From assembly GCF_026230105.1 (NCBI RefSeq), contig NC_079474.1:39632294-39696293 (forward strand): a DNA stretch of 64,000 nt. The letters are read 5' to 3'. Both the position numbers and the translations under genes were made by a program. This DNA comes from Diorhabda sublineata (taxonomy: Eukaryota > Arthropoda > Insecta > Coleoptera > Chrysomelidae). Under the pieces are notes generated by a model, which ran no database searches, had not been told where the DNA came from, and saw nothing but the letters and a program-made list of their open reading frames with translations. Below are positions 37,201 to 52,200 of this stretch, piece by piece (positions within the stretch are counted from its first letter, which is position 1; every line of letters begins with the position of its first letter).

Positions 37201-40200
37201 TTGGTCACCAAATTTGAAAAAAAAATTTTAAGACGTTCTCGATTTATGGCAAATTTTTGATTTGATTAAAAATTTTGGGCACCCTATATCTCAGCTAGTC
37301 CCCTTAAAGGTTCGTATTCCTGTTTCAAAATGAATCATTTATTGAGATCTCTCTGTGGTAGAGCGTTGGCGGTCGAATATAGAGACACCCTGTATATGTT
37401 GTAATTACTTCCAAGAAATATCTGATAATGATTCAGTAGACGTATTATAGTAGTATTTTTATATAGTGAAAAACAATATTTACATTGTATTAACATTTTT
37501 TTCATTTGCAGAGCTCTTTCTTTGAAGTTCAAAACTACACATGCCCCACCGGGAGACACATTGGTACATCGCGGCGATGTTCTTACGTCGCTTTATTTCA
37601 TATCAAGAGGTTCAATAGAAATATTAAAAGATGATATTGTTATGGCAATTTTAGGTAAGTTTGCCAGAAACCATTATTTTTCCTCAAATTATCTTAAGCC
37701 GCGCTATTTTTACCTATCAAAAAAGGGAAATATGTCATTTCCAAAAGTAAATTTAAAAATAAATGATGTTTGCCTTAAATAGTTACAACAATATCTTATC
37801 AAAAATATATATAAATGCTTAAGCTTTTTTTACCTGCAAGTATATAATTTAAAACAAATTAAATTTGTATAGTATTTAATGTCAATGCGAAGATTGTCCC
37901 AAAAGTATCGAGACCACCTTTATATAAGGTTGGTAACTAAATACTTTCTCTTTTTACTGATAGAGACCGTTACTTTATTTTTTGAATAATTTATGTTAGT
38001 GCTGTACTTTGCTGTTTGTCATGTGATAATGGTTACATTAACATAACTTTGGAAGCAAGTACTGCATGTTTTTTATTAAAGGTATTAGTTGTGAGTTAAT
38101 TTTAAATAGATTGCAGAAACGGACATTTTCGCCATATTTCACTTTTTTATTTCCGTAAAGGAAAGATGCAGCTCACAAAGAAATATCTGAAGTTTATAGT
38201 GCTGATTACTTAACAGAGCGTACTTATCAGAATTGGTATAAATTCCGTTCATGAGATTTTTCCCTCAAAAATGAGCAACGTTCTGGTCGACATACTGAAT
38301 TTGATGATGACCAAATCAAAGACATAATTGAAGACGATCAACAACAATTGAAAAACACTTAAAATGTCTTAGGGTAGTTAAGAAGCTTGATATTTGGGTG
38401 CCTCACGAATTGAAAGAAATTCATTTAATAACAAGAATCAACATTTGCGATATGCAAAGTTGATTGATTACGAGTACCAACAAATTTTAACTATGGTCTT
38501 TCCCTTTGATTGGACATCCAAAAGAGTGGCAACTGAAAGCAGAGCTCAAGCTAAAAAAGGCGAACTTTAAGAAATTAAATACTACCGTGAACGCGGCATG
38601 TTACTCTGACTTAGCAATGCAGTTGTACCGAAAAAAGGCGTGGCTAAATCAGCCAGGGTGTGCGCTAACTTCATGGTAATGTTCCAGTACACACTGCTTC
38701 GCTTTTCAAGAGTACTGTACATGAAAGTGTCTTCACAGAAGTTGAATACTCACCATATAGCCCTGATCTGGCCAGCCTCGTCCGACTATTTCTTGTTTTG
38801 AAAGCTGAAGGTCGAGTTGATGGGTAAAAGATTTAACAGCACGATGAAATTAAATTGGCGGTGTACGAAGATTTTGTTATGCTTTGGATGTGATATTTTT
38901 AAAGTGGTAGGAAACTTCAGACAGACGTTCAAAAAAGTTTGTGAAAATAAAGGGATAATTTAATGAAAAATAATCACAGTTTTTGTCTATTTATGACCTT
39001 TCTATGTTAGGTTAAGAAGTCATGGGCCATTCGACTTCTACTAGGTCTAGGAATAATTGTAAATTAATTAGATTCTGTCACATCTATAATATCGCTTAGT
39101 GTGTTATTCATTGCAGTGTATACATTCTACTTTCAACATTTCTTTTCGAGAAGAACAACACATATACTTTCACAAAACTTCCGATTCCATCGATCGACGA
39201 GCTGCGACTTTTTGAATACTATGATCATGGATCAAAAAGATCAGTTAGTGAAGGATCCTAGCATAGGAAGAAATTTTTATGTGAACATCGCCTTTCTTAG
39301 ATTTCTATTACTTCAATTTCGTTCGTTAATGTTCCCATTATATTTCATATTCATATCTCTATCGATCCAATGGATCTATATTAAAATAAAAATACTTTTC
39401 ATTTCAGGTAAATTTGATATTTTTGGAGAAAATCCTTGTTTACATCCCACATTGGGAAAGTCTGAATGCAACGTTCGAGCCCTGACCTACTGTGATCTAC
39501 ATAAAATCCATAGGGACGATCTGTTAGACGTTTTAGAACTCTATCCGGAGTTCTATACTCATTTTTTGAATAATTTAGAAATAACTTTTAATTTAAGAGA
39601 TGTAAGTAATCAAAACATACGGTTATATAAACATATGAAATTATAGCATATAGTCAGTTTAGAATAAACAGTTTGCCTTGTCTTGTTACAGGATGATCAA
39701 GCTGGAGTTGTTCCTAGGAGATCATTTTATCCTAAAGACAAAGAGAATCGCTATTTTCGTGGAGTTCCTTCTGCCAGATCTAACGGACTCTCAAGTCGTG
39801 GTAACTCAATGAATGGGAGGCAAGAATCCCAATATAGCGATGAGTCTGAATCAGGTGAGTGGACAATAACTTTTCATGCTACATTTGTTTGTTACAAATT
39901 TGTAAATAAAAAACTACTACTAATAAATGTTAGAAATTCACCTTAGCTACGCTTTGGGCGCCCTTCCGTTCTTATAGAGCTACAATAAAGATCAATCCAT
40001 TATATATATTAAGCAGAATAATATATTGCATTACTACTTCAAAATATTTCACATATTACTGATCCGTTCGATGTACTTTTAGTCCAGGAGTCTGTCAATG
40101 CTGCTGTGGACAATCATAGGGCCAAGGATAAAACAGCGGTATTCTTATGTCTTTGCCTGTCTCATCCCCTGTAGGCTGTCGGTTTTGCTCCTATCTGCCT

Positions 40201-43200
40201 TCTTCTCCAGTGCTTTGCATTGCTTTGTAGCTGACACCACAGAAGGCTTCAGATCCCATGAAGGGCTGTCTGCCCCCATTTTAGCGAGCTTATCACACTA
40301 TTTCCCTTCGCTCCGGTGTGTCCTGAAATCCATTGTAGGGTAATTTTATTTTTGTTGCTTAACTCGTTTAATTTTTCTAGCAATCACAAACTAGTTTGGA
40401 TTTTATGATATTGGAGCTTAGAACCGAAGAAATTTGCATAAATTTCTGCTTGAAAAATGCTTGATGCGCTGCCCAGAATTTCAGAGTGTTTGGTTCTGGG
40501 CCCGTACACTCCTATTCCAGTTCCCTCTACTGCTTTGATCCATCCGTTTACCATTTAATAACATTACTGTTCATTTCTTGTCTGGTATTTTCGTACCATT
40601 TACTTTTACAGTTTATTATTGAGGTAAAGTTTTTCTCAATGATAAACTTTTTTGATGCAACGTCCTGAGGCATGTCCCAATATAAACGGAAATGGTAGTA
40701 ATAATTGCGGATATAATAATTTTTTATTGACATACCATTTGAACAGTAAAATATTCATCATTTTGATCATATTTTCATTCAAAATCAATCACATTTTCCC
40801 ACAAACTTAAGTATTTTAATTAAATGATTGGATGTAAAACCACATTTTCACGCAACTGATAGAATTCAGATCTCAACACACAGAAAAACAATACATGAAG
40901 TCATCAAAGCAATATACCAACTTAAAACGAAATACTCTCCAGTTATATAATAGTAATAGTATATTCTTATTTTGTAGGGCACGGTATTCTAGAATTTTCC
41001 ACAGATAAAGCGGGTCAGGACGTAACACCATTAAACTTAGACTTTGGAGAGGAGAAGAGAAGATCATCAACTTTAAATTCAATAACAGGTATAGTTATGT
41101 CAAAAGCTTTAACTACTTGACTTGTATGTTTTTCGAAAACATGTCAATACAATACATCTAAACGCAATGGCGTAACTAACTCCATCCACGCTTTATTTAC
41201 TTCAACATAATATAATAAAATGATACTAGTTATTTACGCTATTGTATGTATGGAAATGTGATGTAGGCGTTACGTGCATTGCTTAAAAATAGATGAAGAA
41301 CTCCAAAAACTACTCATAAAATTCAAATATAGAGTTGGAATCAGATGCAGAAACTACAGAAAGTGTATTTTCTATTTCATCATAATTTTATACGTGATCA
41401 ATATTCAAAGTTATTACTATTTTTGTTTCTGATTGCTTAGAGACCAATTTTGACAAATATATTCTAGAAGAACACAATAATTTTGATTGGAAAACTCTAC
41501 CTAGCAAGCTTTGTAATGTTTTTGTTTTCGAATATCATCGTAACTTAGTGTGAATGCAGAGAAATTTTGATAATATTTCAACATCTACATATACCACTAA
41601 TTACTCTTATTAGAATATCATGGACGGCTTCCTGCTGTTCGAGAAATGAAGTTGTGGTTGCAAAATTACAATATATTTAGACTTAAGTTTCACTTGCATA
41701 CTGGTTTAATCCAGATTACAATTCTATAAGGTACTGTACCTTTTTTTGGATGAGTAAAATAATTGTATATCTTCTGCTTAGAAAAACACTATAGAACACT
41801 GAATGGCGGCGCATTTTACGAATGAATAATAGTATCATGAAATAGTTATTTACGTTATAAGTCCGGGAAACGATTTAGTACGGTACGAGATAGATATTTA
41901 TGGACGAGGCGACGAAGAAGCCGAGTCAAGAATATCTAATCGAGTACCATAATAATAACTTCACGGACGTGTATCGTAAAATGTTTTTTTTTTGGTTTGA
42001 AATAAAAAGCAAAATTATGTTAAAACATGGAATGTCATATTTGAAAATTTTACTGAAAAATAGGTTCTTTGATTATTCTCCTATTATTTAAAAAAATAAA
42101 AATAAACAGGTTACTAAGGTACTATTGTAAACAAAGGCATACATATTGAATTTTTGGAAACATAAAAAATAGTGTACGAAAGAATGGCTAATAATTCAAA
42201 TAAAATTGCTGAGAAAAGTGTTGTTTTTTCAGAAACATTCTTTTCGAACCTCAAATTTTCAGTCATAAACATCAAATAGCTCTTCACTATAATTTAAATA
42301 CTCGATGGGCAAATCAATGATTATGGTTAATGAGAATGTCAACATTTCCCGATAGTCTAAGTTAATAGCTTTATTAAAAACAAAGTGTAGACTACCATCC
42401 AAATCAGTCGAAGGTGCTAACAAAGGAAGAAGTTGAAACATTTATGAGGGAAGCCCCAGATAAAGAATTATTACTGGTGAAAGTTATCGCATTAGTTGAC
42501 ATTGCCGGAGGTTGTCGAAGGGAAGACATTTATAATTTATAAGTAGACGATGTAGAGGATACTGATTCTCAGTTGATGGTTCGTATTAATCACACAAAAA
42601 ATATAAAAAAATTGCAAAGAAACCTTCCACTAAAAGCACTTTTGATAGGCTACAGACAAGGAAAATGCGTAGGTCAAAGAGCTGGCATACACACTGTTGG
42701 CGGGGCACCTAAAAATTGCTGAATTCCTCAATTTTGAGAATCCAGAAAAGTACACCGGTCATTGCTTCAAAAGGACTTCGACAACACTGTTGGTCAACGC
42801 TGGGGCTGATTTAAATGTTTAAAAAACGCATGGGGGAGAATTCATCTAGAGCAAAAAGAAAATAACAAGAATGATACAAAGGGGTGAACCTTTTATGTAG
42901 ATTTTAAATGAAAACCACACATCTTCCAGCATTATTGAAAATAAAGAAGTACATCCAAAAATTCCTATAATAAATGTTTTTGGTAACAGTAGTTGCACTA
43001 TTACTGATAACAATTAGAATAAATGTTTAGTTATTAATGTTAATTGATTTCTTATTTCTAATTATTTTAAACGGGATTGGGAGAATTGTCCTGTAAAGTA
43101 CAAGGATACCGTAAAGTGCCATTTTCCGGACTCAAATTAGTACTTTAAAGTCGTCTTCACATTACAGTATGAAAAAAAAGACAATAATCGAAATTGAAAT

Positions 43201-46200
43201 AATTCAATTCGAATGCAGTACAGTAATTAAAAAATGGTTCGAATTGGTTATGGACAAATAATTAGCTTTCTCCATTAATAGATTACTATAACCAACAACA
43301 GCTTCTAAATAAGTTCACATGTGCACTTAAACCACCCAAAAAAAACTAATTGGAGTCTGTCATTATTTCAACAAGTATTTTCATTTAAAATGTAATCAAC
43401 TATTTCATGCCCCTCGGAATATTAAAAATGATTGCTCAAACCCCAACCTCTTTCACCATCGCAGTTTAGAACGACGTCTTAAGAAGCCTATTAAGAAGCA
43501 AAGGATTTAATAGATACCAAATTTTAATGAATTAGTTATTGAAGAATTTATCCCGAGAAAAGACAGATACATTTATTTTCAATTCGAAACCTATTTGTAA
43601 AATACATAGTATTATATATAGTATATATAAAGTATATAAAGTATTTCATTTTTTCAAAATATCCTACAAGTTACTATCACAGAGTGACAGTGCAAAAAAA
43701 CACGCGTGACCGCTCACTATAACATAAAATACTGCATATTAACCTCTTTATATTTTCAGTTGTATTCATCTTTTTTATGAAACATTTATAACATCTTGAG
43801 CCAAACATTAAATGAGTTGTGATGTAAATCTTTTCAGAATATAATTTTGACAGACAGGTGAAAATTATAGCGACCTGAATAGACAGTCTAAATTGCTTGC
43901 TGTATGAGAATCAACACCATATTTGGTTCGAAATTCACGTAGCATGAAAATCACAATCTCACATCTGGGCAATGACAGAAGCCGCTACTGCTATTTACCG
44001 AAAATCATATCAAACTCCAGAGTTTCCTCTTTCTAACATAATATTGTTAAGTCAAATTATATTCATATATGAATAGTTGAGATTTTTTATACATAAATCA
44101 TTTTAGCAACCATTTTTTTATGAATAACGTAAAATATCATCACTAAATTTTTAGCTCACGAGTGTAAAAAAATACCGATTTGTAGAGATGTTGATTAGAT
44201 AGCAAAGCATTTTATGACTTTATCAAACTAATGAAAGCTTTCTTCTTAGAAAACTAATTGTTTTATTACCTTATTTAAATATTTAGACTGATGTTCATAT
44301 TAATATTTTATGAGTAGTTTTATTCTTCACATTTTTATAACTATCCCTGTTACATTACGACCCTTTTCAGTTTTAATATCTCAAACCATTTTATTTAATA
44401 TCATTTATATGTTCTTATTAAGATTTATAGTACAGATATAAAAATAATTCAATTTGTTTGAGCATACCTACTTACTAAGAATGCTTGGGGGTTGCAAAAA
44501 TTGAATAACAATGAATTTATCATATATCAGAAAGTACAGGTGCGTGCTTCAAAAATCGTTGTTTAAACAACATCTAGGTACAAATTTTACTTGTCAATTT
44601 TACTACTAGATATCTACAATTAGTCAAAGTTTGCAACCCCTAAACATTATTAGCCCATATATGCCTAATAGGCCCTTATTCTAGAATCACTGGGTCGTTA
44701 GTTAAAAAAATAAACTATTCGTAATAATTGTTATCATCATTTTTTATATATACATTTCAATCGAATCTATAAATTTACTTTGTTTCATCTATCCAAAGTT
44801 AAATCGATTGTCATTCAAGCTGAAACTTATTTAACCTGTTAGTTGTTTACCTTAGACTTTCCAATCATCAAGAGCAAATTGAAGTCTTCATTTTCACAGA
44901 CGATAAAGCGATACAAGCATCTCACCACAACCCAAAAACAGCAAGAGATAATAATAAAAAATAATTCATGGGAAATAAAAGCCAACAAATTTGAATATCA
45001 ACATATTATTGTACACTGAGATGAGACCAGGGAATAACTACCAATCCAAAATGAAATTATCCAACAAGAGAAAGTAATTTGGACTCCAAAATATCTACTG
45101 GGTGATTTGTAGAAAATCACAGCTGTCATTGGCAAATCAAATTCCAGTATATAAAACTATTATGAAGCCCATTTGGATACATGACATTCATTTATGGGGA
45201 TCGACCTCCAAATATAGTTCAGAAATCAAACAAAGATTCCATAATAAAGAAAATATTAGGCAATACCTCATTCCATCATAGAAAGGGAACTACACATTAA
45301 AAGTGGAGTACAGCCCTGTAATGAAAGATATCATATTTTTAATACTTCTATATAGACAGTTGTTCTAACTAAGGAAGACAGAATGGCAACGATTTCTCTA
45401 TCCTCAGAGGTTTCAACTCGCTTCTGCGCATTCTCAAGCATGCGCAGTATAGATAAAGTGTTTCGAACGAGGGAGAAAATGAATACTGTCAGCACCGTAA
45501 CATAAAGACGTTTTTTCCCATACCAACTGTCCAAATAGGAATATAACATATATGAAATATATAGAGACAGGGTTAAATTACAACCCAATAATACGACCCG
45601 ACAGACCATCCATGTAGTCAAAACAGAAGAATAACTTTAGAGAAGAGATATTTTAATGAAAACATCTCCTACATATCAAAATATGATTAGAAAATTGTAG
45701 TTTCTACTTACAAATGTTAAACAGATTGTAAATTCTACGGAATTATCAAAAAGTATCGATAAGTTATACTTTTCGATTAAACTTATTTAGAAAGTACTTC
45801 CATATTATTCAAACTAGTACAACAATTCAGCAAATTAAGTAACTTTACTCCTGCAGTGAAACAAAAAAAATGTCCCCATACCGTCAATTCTAGGATGAAA
45901 AATTCCATGTATTGGTAACATAACATTTTGAAAAATTGACATATTATAGCAGAATAACTGGCCATTCAAACGTTTTCCATCTTTAAATGTATTTTACTGT
46001 AGATGGCGCTAAAACTTCGTCGTCTTCATTGTTCGGCTTCTGCCATCTAATCCCAACGAGTTTGTCATGATTATTTTCTGGTACATATGCATATTTCACA
46101 TCAATTGAATTGGATATTTGTCTGCTACTAATGTTTTTTGGCTCATTTTTTTATACAGTTTTTGTATAGTTTTCCTGGCGGTAGTAAGTAGCAGCACTGA

Positions 46201-49200
46201 TGATTGAAACTGAATAAAACTAAATAGAAAATCTTAAAGTCTTGCACGTAATAATTTCCAATTAAAAATAATTATAAAAAATTTTCTTGATATGATGATT
46301 ATTTTTCGTAAGCATATCAACTTGTTGGGTTGTCGTCACGAAGGGAGCTTAATTTAATTATATAATGAGATTAATTACGATAAACGCAACTTTCATTCAA
46401 TTGTAGAAGAATAATACCTTATTGCTAGTTTTCCAAAAGAGTTGAAAACACTGATAAAAAATGATGAATACGCATTTATTACTGAAAATAAAGGGAAGCA
46501 ATTTAAATAAAACATTAAATTAATAATATCAGTGATTAAGACTGAAAATCTGTGCTATAAAATAAACTTTAATCATAATGTGTTTAGGCATGCTATCTCA
46601 ACTTAAAAGAAGTATTCCAGATCTAAGGTTACACAAAACACACCAGCCACTAATAGGTAAGTTTTACGTTGACGGACTGTGAACAATCTGATACTAGCAC
46701 TATTTCTCCTAAATGTTATCTACACACATTAGAATAGCGAAGAGGTACATATCCTGGAAAATTTCTTTTTTACATATCGAAAAAAAGACATTTCAAATGT
46801 TTCTTCTTCTCATTTATTAGTTATCAGTTTTCATAAGCTTGAAATAACAACAAAATATTATACCAACAAAAAATACTGAAACCGTATAGATAAAATTATC
46901 AACATAATCAAGTAAATGCAAATTATTGACTTTTCCTCTTTGTATTTCGATTGTTTACATTCGCAATTAATAGACATTCCTTTCTTTTCACTTGCCAGCT
47001 CGTTATTCTAAATCATCTCTGTACTAAATTTTCTTTTCTCAACTGAGTCGTTTCTTCCACTTTTTTACTCCACAGTTTTGTTTGTGATCCATTTTAGCTA
47101 AAGATCTAGGGAGATCAAACCAGACGGCATATTCAAATAAGGGTAGAAAACTACTTAGTTGTTTTCCATGATTATTTGTTGTTTCGAACAATAAATTTTT
47201 GCTTATTATGTAATCGGATCTTCTCAATCTAATGAACTTAGAATGAACACTGTGTTATTATCACCAAGCTCACTCTTACTACTTAATTGCAAAAAACCAA
47301 CACCAGGAGTGAATTTTCATATCATTTACTTGTTTGTTGACTCGCTTGCAAATTGACTTTGTTTAAAACTATTTTTTCCCGGTATATATTTTGGGATATG
47401 GCAACAGTGATAAGAATATGTCAAATATGAAATTGCCATATAAAGTTTGACATGACATTTTTATGGTGAACGTATAGAACGTGTTGACAACCGAGTGTTA
47501 CTTGGGACATTCATCTTGATCAAAAAATGGAATTAAATTAAATTTTTGTGCTGTTATTTTCTTTGAATTTGGACATGGATCAAACCAACAGCAGTTTTCG
47601 TGATGGAGCACCATCTCGAGCCACTGTGTTTCGCTGGTTTTCCACATTCAATCATGGTCTTATTTTGCTAAAAGTTGTTCGCGTAGCAAATGATCTCCTG
47701 TTTTTTTGGAGTAATCGGACATGTCGCCATCACTCCATTAACCAGAAGAGTTTGAAAGAAATGAAAGAAACCACGAATAATTCTCCACCACGATAACGCG
47801 AGCACTCACACTTCGGTTCAAACAAAAACGTTTTCGAACAGTCAAAACATTGAATTGATAGGCCATTCGCCGTACAGTCCTTGTTTGTCACCCGATCATT
47901 TCTTCTTATTCCCGCAGGTTAAAAATAAATTACTAGGTCAACGTTTTTCTACACCTGAGAAGCGGTTGATACGTTCAAATCATATGATTTGGAGGTTAGG
48001 TTGGTTCTAACACATGCAAAATTCTATTGATCCTAATAGAAAATATTTTTTAAAAAACAATGAAGCCATATCCAATTATAGATATCTGTTTTAATTTGTC
48101 TATCTCAAAACCGTAGTATATAAATAACAAAACTGTCGCTTAGAAAGTATTATTCTCTCATTTCACACTTTATTCACTATAGATGCAATACTATGAGTTT
48201 TTATATTCAACTCTCGGATTTTCCATCTTAAGTCAAAATTTTACAATTTGCCAACAGCCAAACACGTATATCTATATATAAAATAACTCCCTTCATTTTA
48301 GTCCCTCCATCTTCACCCAAAAAGCTGTTTATCTATAAACCTCATTTATCATTATTATATTTATTATCATTTTCATATTGATCTAGATAAATCAATTTGG
48401 AAAATAAAAGCATACGTAATATTTGTAATGTTGTAATAGTTCTAATTTCATTATTCAAGATTATTGTAATAATGTATAGAATTTTTAAACACAACCATGT
48501 ATCATTTAAGTCCTCAAGTGACAATGCTAAATTTATAACGTAAATTTTAAATAGAAAATCATTTTGAAATTATTCATATACACCAAACATATTCGTAGAT
48601 AAAACTGAAGGGTTAAGTAGTAGCTAGTATGTAACATCCTGTATATCAAAATAAAACATCATGATTATCATTAAATATGAAAATTTAGTATATTTTATAC
48701 AGCTATTTCCAGAATCATATCGGAATGGTCATCTATTAAATCTAATTATAAAAAGTCCTCTAATATGCCAAATTTTTTACAACCCTTTTTTTATTTGCAA
48801 TCTGGAAAATTTATTTTGAGCAAATTGTTAATTGCAAGTTATCTTGTAGGATGATTGACAACTGGCAATTTACTTTCGCTTCAAAAAATATAGTTTCATT
48901 GACATATCACCATGACACTAAAATCTGTCAGGCAGATCACACGGAAGATGCCCTCGAAGATGAGTGAGAATATTTAACTGGCTCAATTTGAAGGTCACAA
49001 GCTGTAACGTTATTGGGTACATTCTATGGAGCATTTACTAAAATTTTGAGTGCTTTTGACTGAAATTTTTCTAGAATTTCTATATTTGAGTTGAATGCAA
49101 TGTCCCATAGCCGAATACCATAACTCCAGATTGGTTTCAGTGTGACTTTGTATATTAGCAGCTTTTTGATTGTTAGTTGGAATATTCGACAGTTAAATGG

Positions 49201-52200
49201 TTTTAGACCAAATAGCTTTCTCTTCATTACTATGTGTGTCCTCATCATCATCGGTCAGATTAATTTCAAGGTATGTTGCACTTTCTTTTTGCTACAGAAG
49301 ATGCCCGCTTAATATCACGGTTGGACAGGTCCCTCTCCGTTGAGTGTAGGTAGCATGAAGAGATTTATTTTAATTCAGTTTTTTTCCCAATTGTCATCTG
49401 TATATGTTACGTTAATGTGTGAGAATATCGGTTATGTACATAAGATAGAGATCGGACCAAGTGCACTCCCCTGTGGAACACCAAAATTGGATGTTTGGTC
49501 TTTAATTTTGACTTGAAAGTGTCTATCTTGCAGTTGGGTGGGAGGTTTTCTTTTACTTTTCATAGAAGTCCGTCGTGCCAGATCTTGTCGAATGTCTCAG
49601 AGATATCTAAAAAAAGCGAACAATATTCTTTATCTTTAAAAGATGGGTACAATTTTTTTAACTCGATGGACTTGTTCTATGGGAGCATGTTGCTCTCTAA
49701 ATCCAAATTAATGGTTAGGTATTGTCTGCGGGAATCTAAAATCGGTTCTATTTTTTCTATCAGTAATTTTTCTAGAATTTTTGGACATAGCAGGTAATAG
49801 ACTAATTGGTCTGTAGGGTGTAGGATGTAAATTTCCCTCTTACTACGATTACGATTTGGTTAGGGAAATAACTCATTCTCAATACTGTAATTGAGTTAGA
49901 TACTTAAATCCCTTATTCGATAGTTTGATTTTTTGACTTAGGTTGTGATAAATTTTTCTAGGGGAAGTTTCAGTTGATATGGAGTTTCCAGAAAATCTTT
50001 AACTTCGGCTACAATGTTGAAGTTGTTCTCTAAGGAGTTGGGCTTGAAGACTTTTTCTTAGTATTTGGCAAAAACATTGGCTTTATCTCGGCTGCTTTTT
50101 ACCTATTGACCTTTAGGAGTGCGGATAGGAGGATTATTGAGCACATATATGAAAAATGGCATGAATACATCTAATTTTCTATTAATAGTTTTAATAGCTA
50201 CGCTACAAAATTCAGACAACTTTAATCAATTTTTTCATTATCTTATACGAGACTTGATGTTTATTGTTCCTACATCGACATAAAATTTAAACGTCTTGTA
50301 TCATTTGCTTTGTTTGCAATACTCTATTTTGTCTTTATACTTCAAGTAAAAAAGGTTTACGCTGAACTTGAGGTGACCTATTATATGAAATATCAGTTTA
50401 GATGCCTTGACCAATATTTCAAACAAACCTAACCTAACCTAACCAAAAATTCGTCAAATATTTCTATTCACAATTTAGGAGCACCCTTTTTCATTTGATA
50501 GGTGATGAATTCATGCATTTAGAAATAATGAAGGAACAAGGGACAATAGCTCCGTACCAAGGAGTTTTATTTAAGGTAGTTTCACTACTAACTCTGCATT
50601 TGGTTCACAAATTGTGTCGATAGCAAGCAAAAACAAATTCAATCCGTATCAGTCAAAATACTCCACTATTTATACGCAAATGGAAACTGGAATTATTTCA
50701 TTAGATAGAAAAACAAAGATAAATTTCCGTCTTCTTCCTCTTATTTTATCCTTATGCCTATTCAGGCGTCCATTTCCATGAATGTTTTACATGATTTTTT
50801 GATCCTAGCAAATACTTTCATTTCCTTTCTTCCGTCCTATTTCCTCTTTATTTCTTCCCATTTCCTCTCACTGGCCAATCCATTATTTTATTTGTCTTTC
50901 TCTTTGATTTTTTTCCTTGTTTGTCTACCTCCAATATATTTATGATTATTCTTTCTTTACTCATTCTCTTACATGTCAATTCTTCTTCAATTCCATTATT
51001 GTTTTTTTGATGTTTCTCCCTTCATTTCTCTTCTATATCCCTTCATGATTGTTTACCATTGACAGATCAATTAATCGAAGAGATTTGATCTACCAATTAA
51101 CTTCACCACGGACTTTGTACATTCGTAATGTCACGTTTTTATATGAAACTAATTTAAAACTAATGTTTTTATACTTGTACGGTATACGACTTAAATTAAC
51201 AAACAATAACCCATTCCGTTTATGCTTTGAAAATACCGATACGAATGAAATATTCTCAGATGTTTTTTAACAACTTGTAGAAATATTCTTCTAATCATAA
51301 TATACAGGATGTTTGTTATGTGTAACAATTAAAAACAACTTTGTTTCAATAGTGAATTATTGAAGTTGTTTTTAATAATCTTAGTTAGGCATCTGGTTCC
51401 TCTGTCAAAAATCTTACGTCATTGTTAACTCTGCTGTTATATATGTATGTATGTATCTGCAATTTGCGACTAACTCGATTGTTTTTTTAGATGTTAGCAT
51501 GTTACCCATTGGGCATGTCGCCTAACAGACACTCAATCTAATATTTTGTTATGTTAGTGTTGTTTTTCATTTTAATCCAAAAATTTTAAGTGCATGTTAT
51601 GGAACCTACAAATTGAGTTATGTTTTGAGAGAATAGTTTATAATTTAAAATAATTTTTCCAAATAAAAACTTAAGGGATCCTTGAACATATCTAAGGACT
51701 TTAATATCATGATATTGAGTCTATATTATTTGAGGAAGTCAGAAAATTATATCACCCAGTAACCATTTTGGGTATATTGCATTAACACTGGCGATCACAA
51801 CATCCCCCACCGTTGTAAATCCCGTTCTAAGAACCTAACAAAACTGTGAGCGTCATATGTTTACAATGGATCCTCTTCAATCTATTTCACTGCAATGCCA
51901 TTTTCGGGATTATAAAAAGTCGCTTTTGTTTGAATTTCAGCTAAGTTTTGATGAAAACTCACTCTGGAACGTTAATAATTGATGAGCAAAGTGGGCGATT
52001 ATGCACACCGACGTCCTAAATGATATCGAACAATAATGGACTGGTTCAGAAGGTGTTAATTGAAGGTGTTAAATGGAGCTCACCTATTTTGTATAATAGA
52101 ATGCTACAATTATAATCACTATATAACTCGACAGGTTTTCGGCTAGTTACAAATGTTATAGCGTCCTGTTTTATTATTTTATTGAATTGAAATACATGTA

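Noticed and set aside
39101..39646. 181-codon frame overlapping the second cyclic-nucleotide-domain exon
   Set aside because: Only the part from 39408 is exon. The upstream part is intron read through, as shown by the strong acceptor and the split Gly codon.
45331..45621. 96-codon minus-strand frame with hydrophobic stretches
   Set aside because: No recognisable family and no splice or promoter support; it lies at the end of a decayed jockey fragment. Left unassigned.
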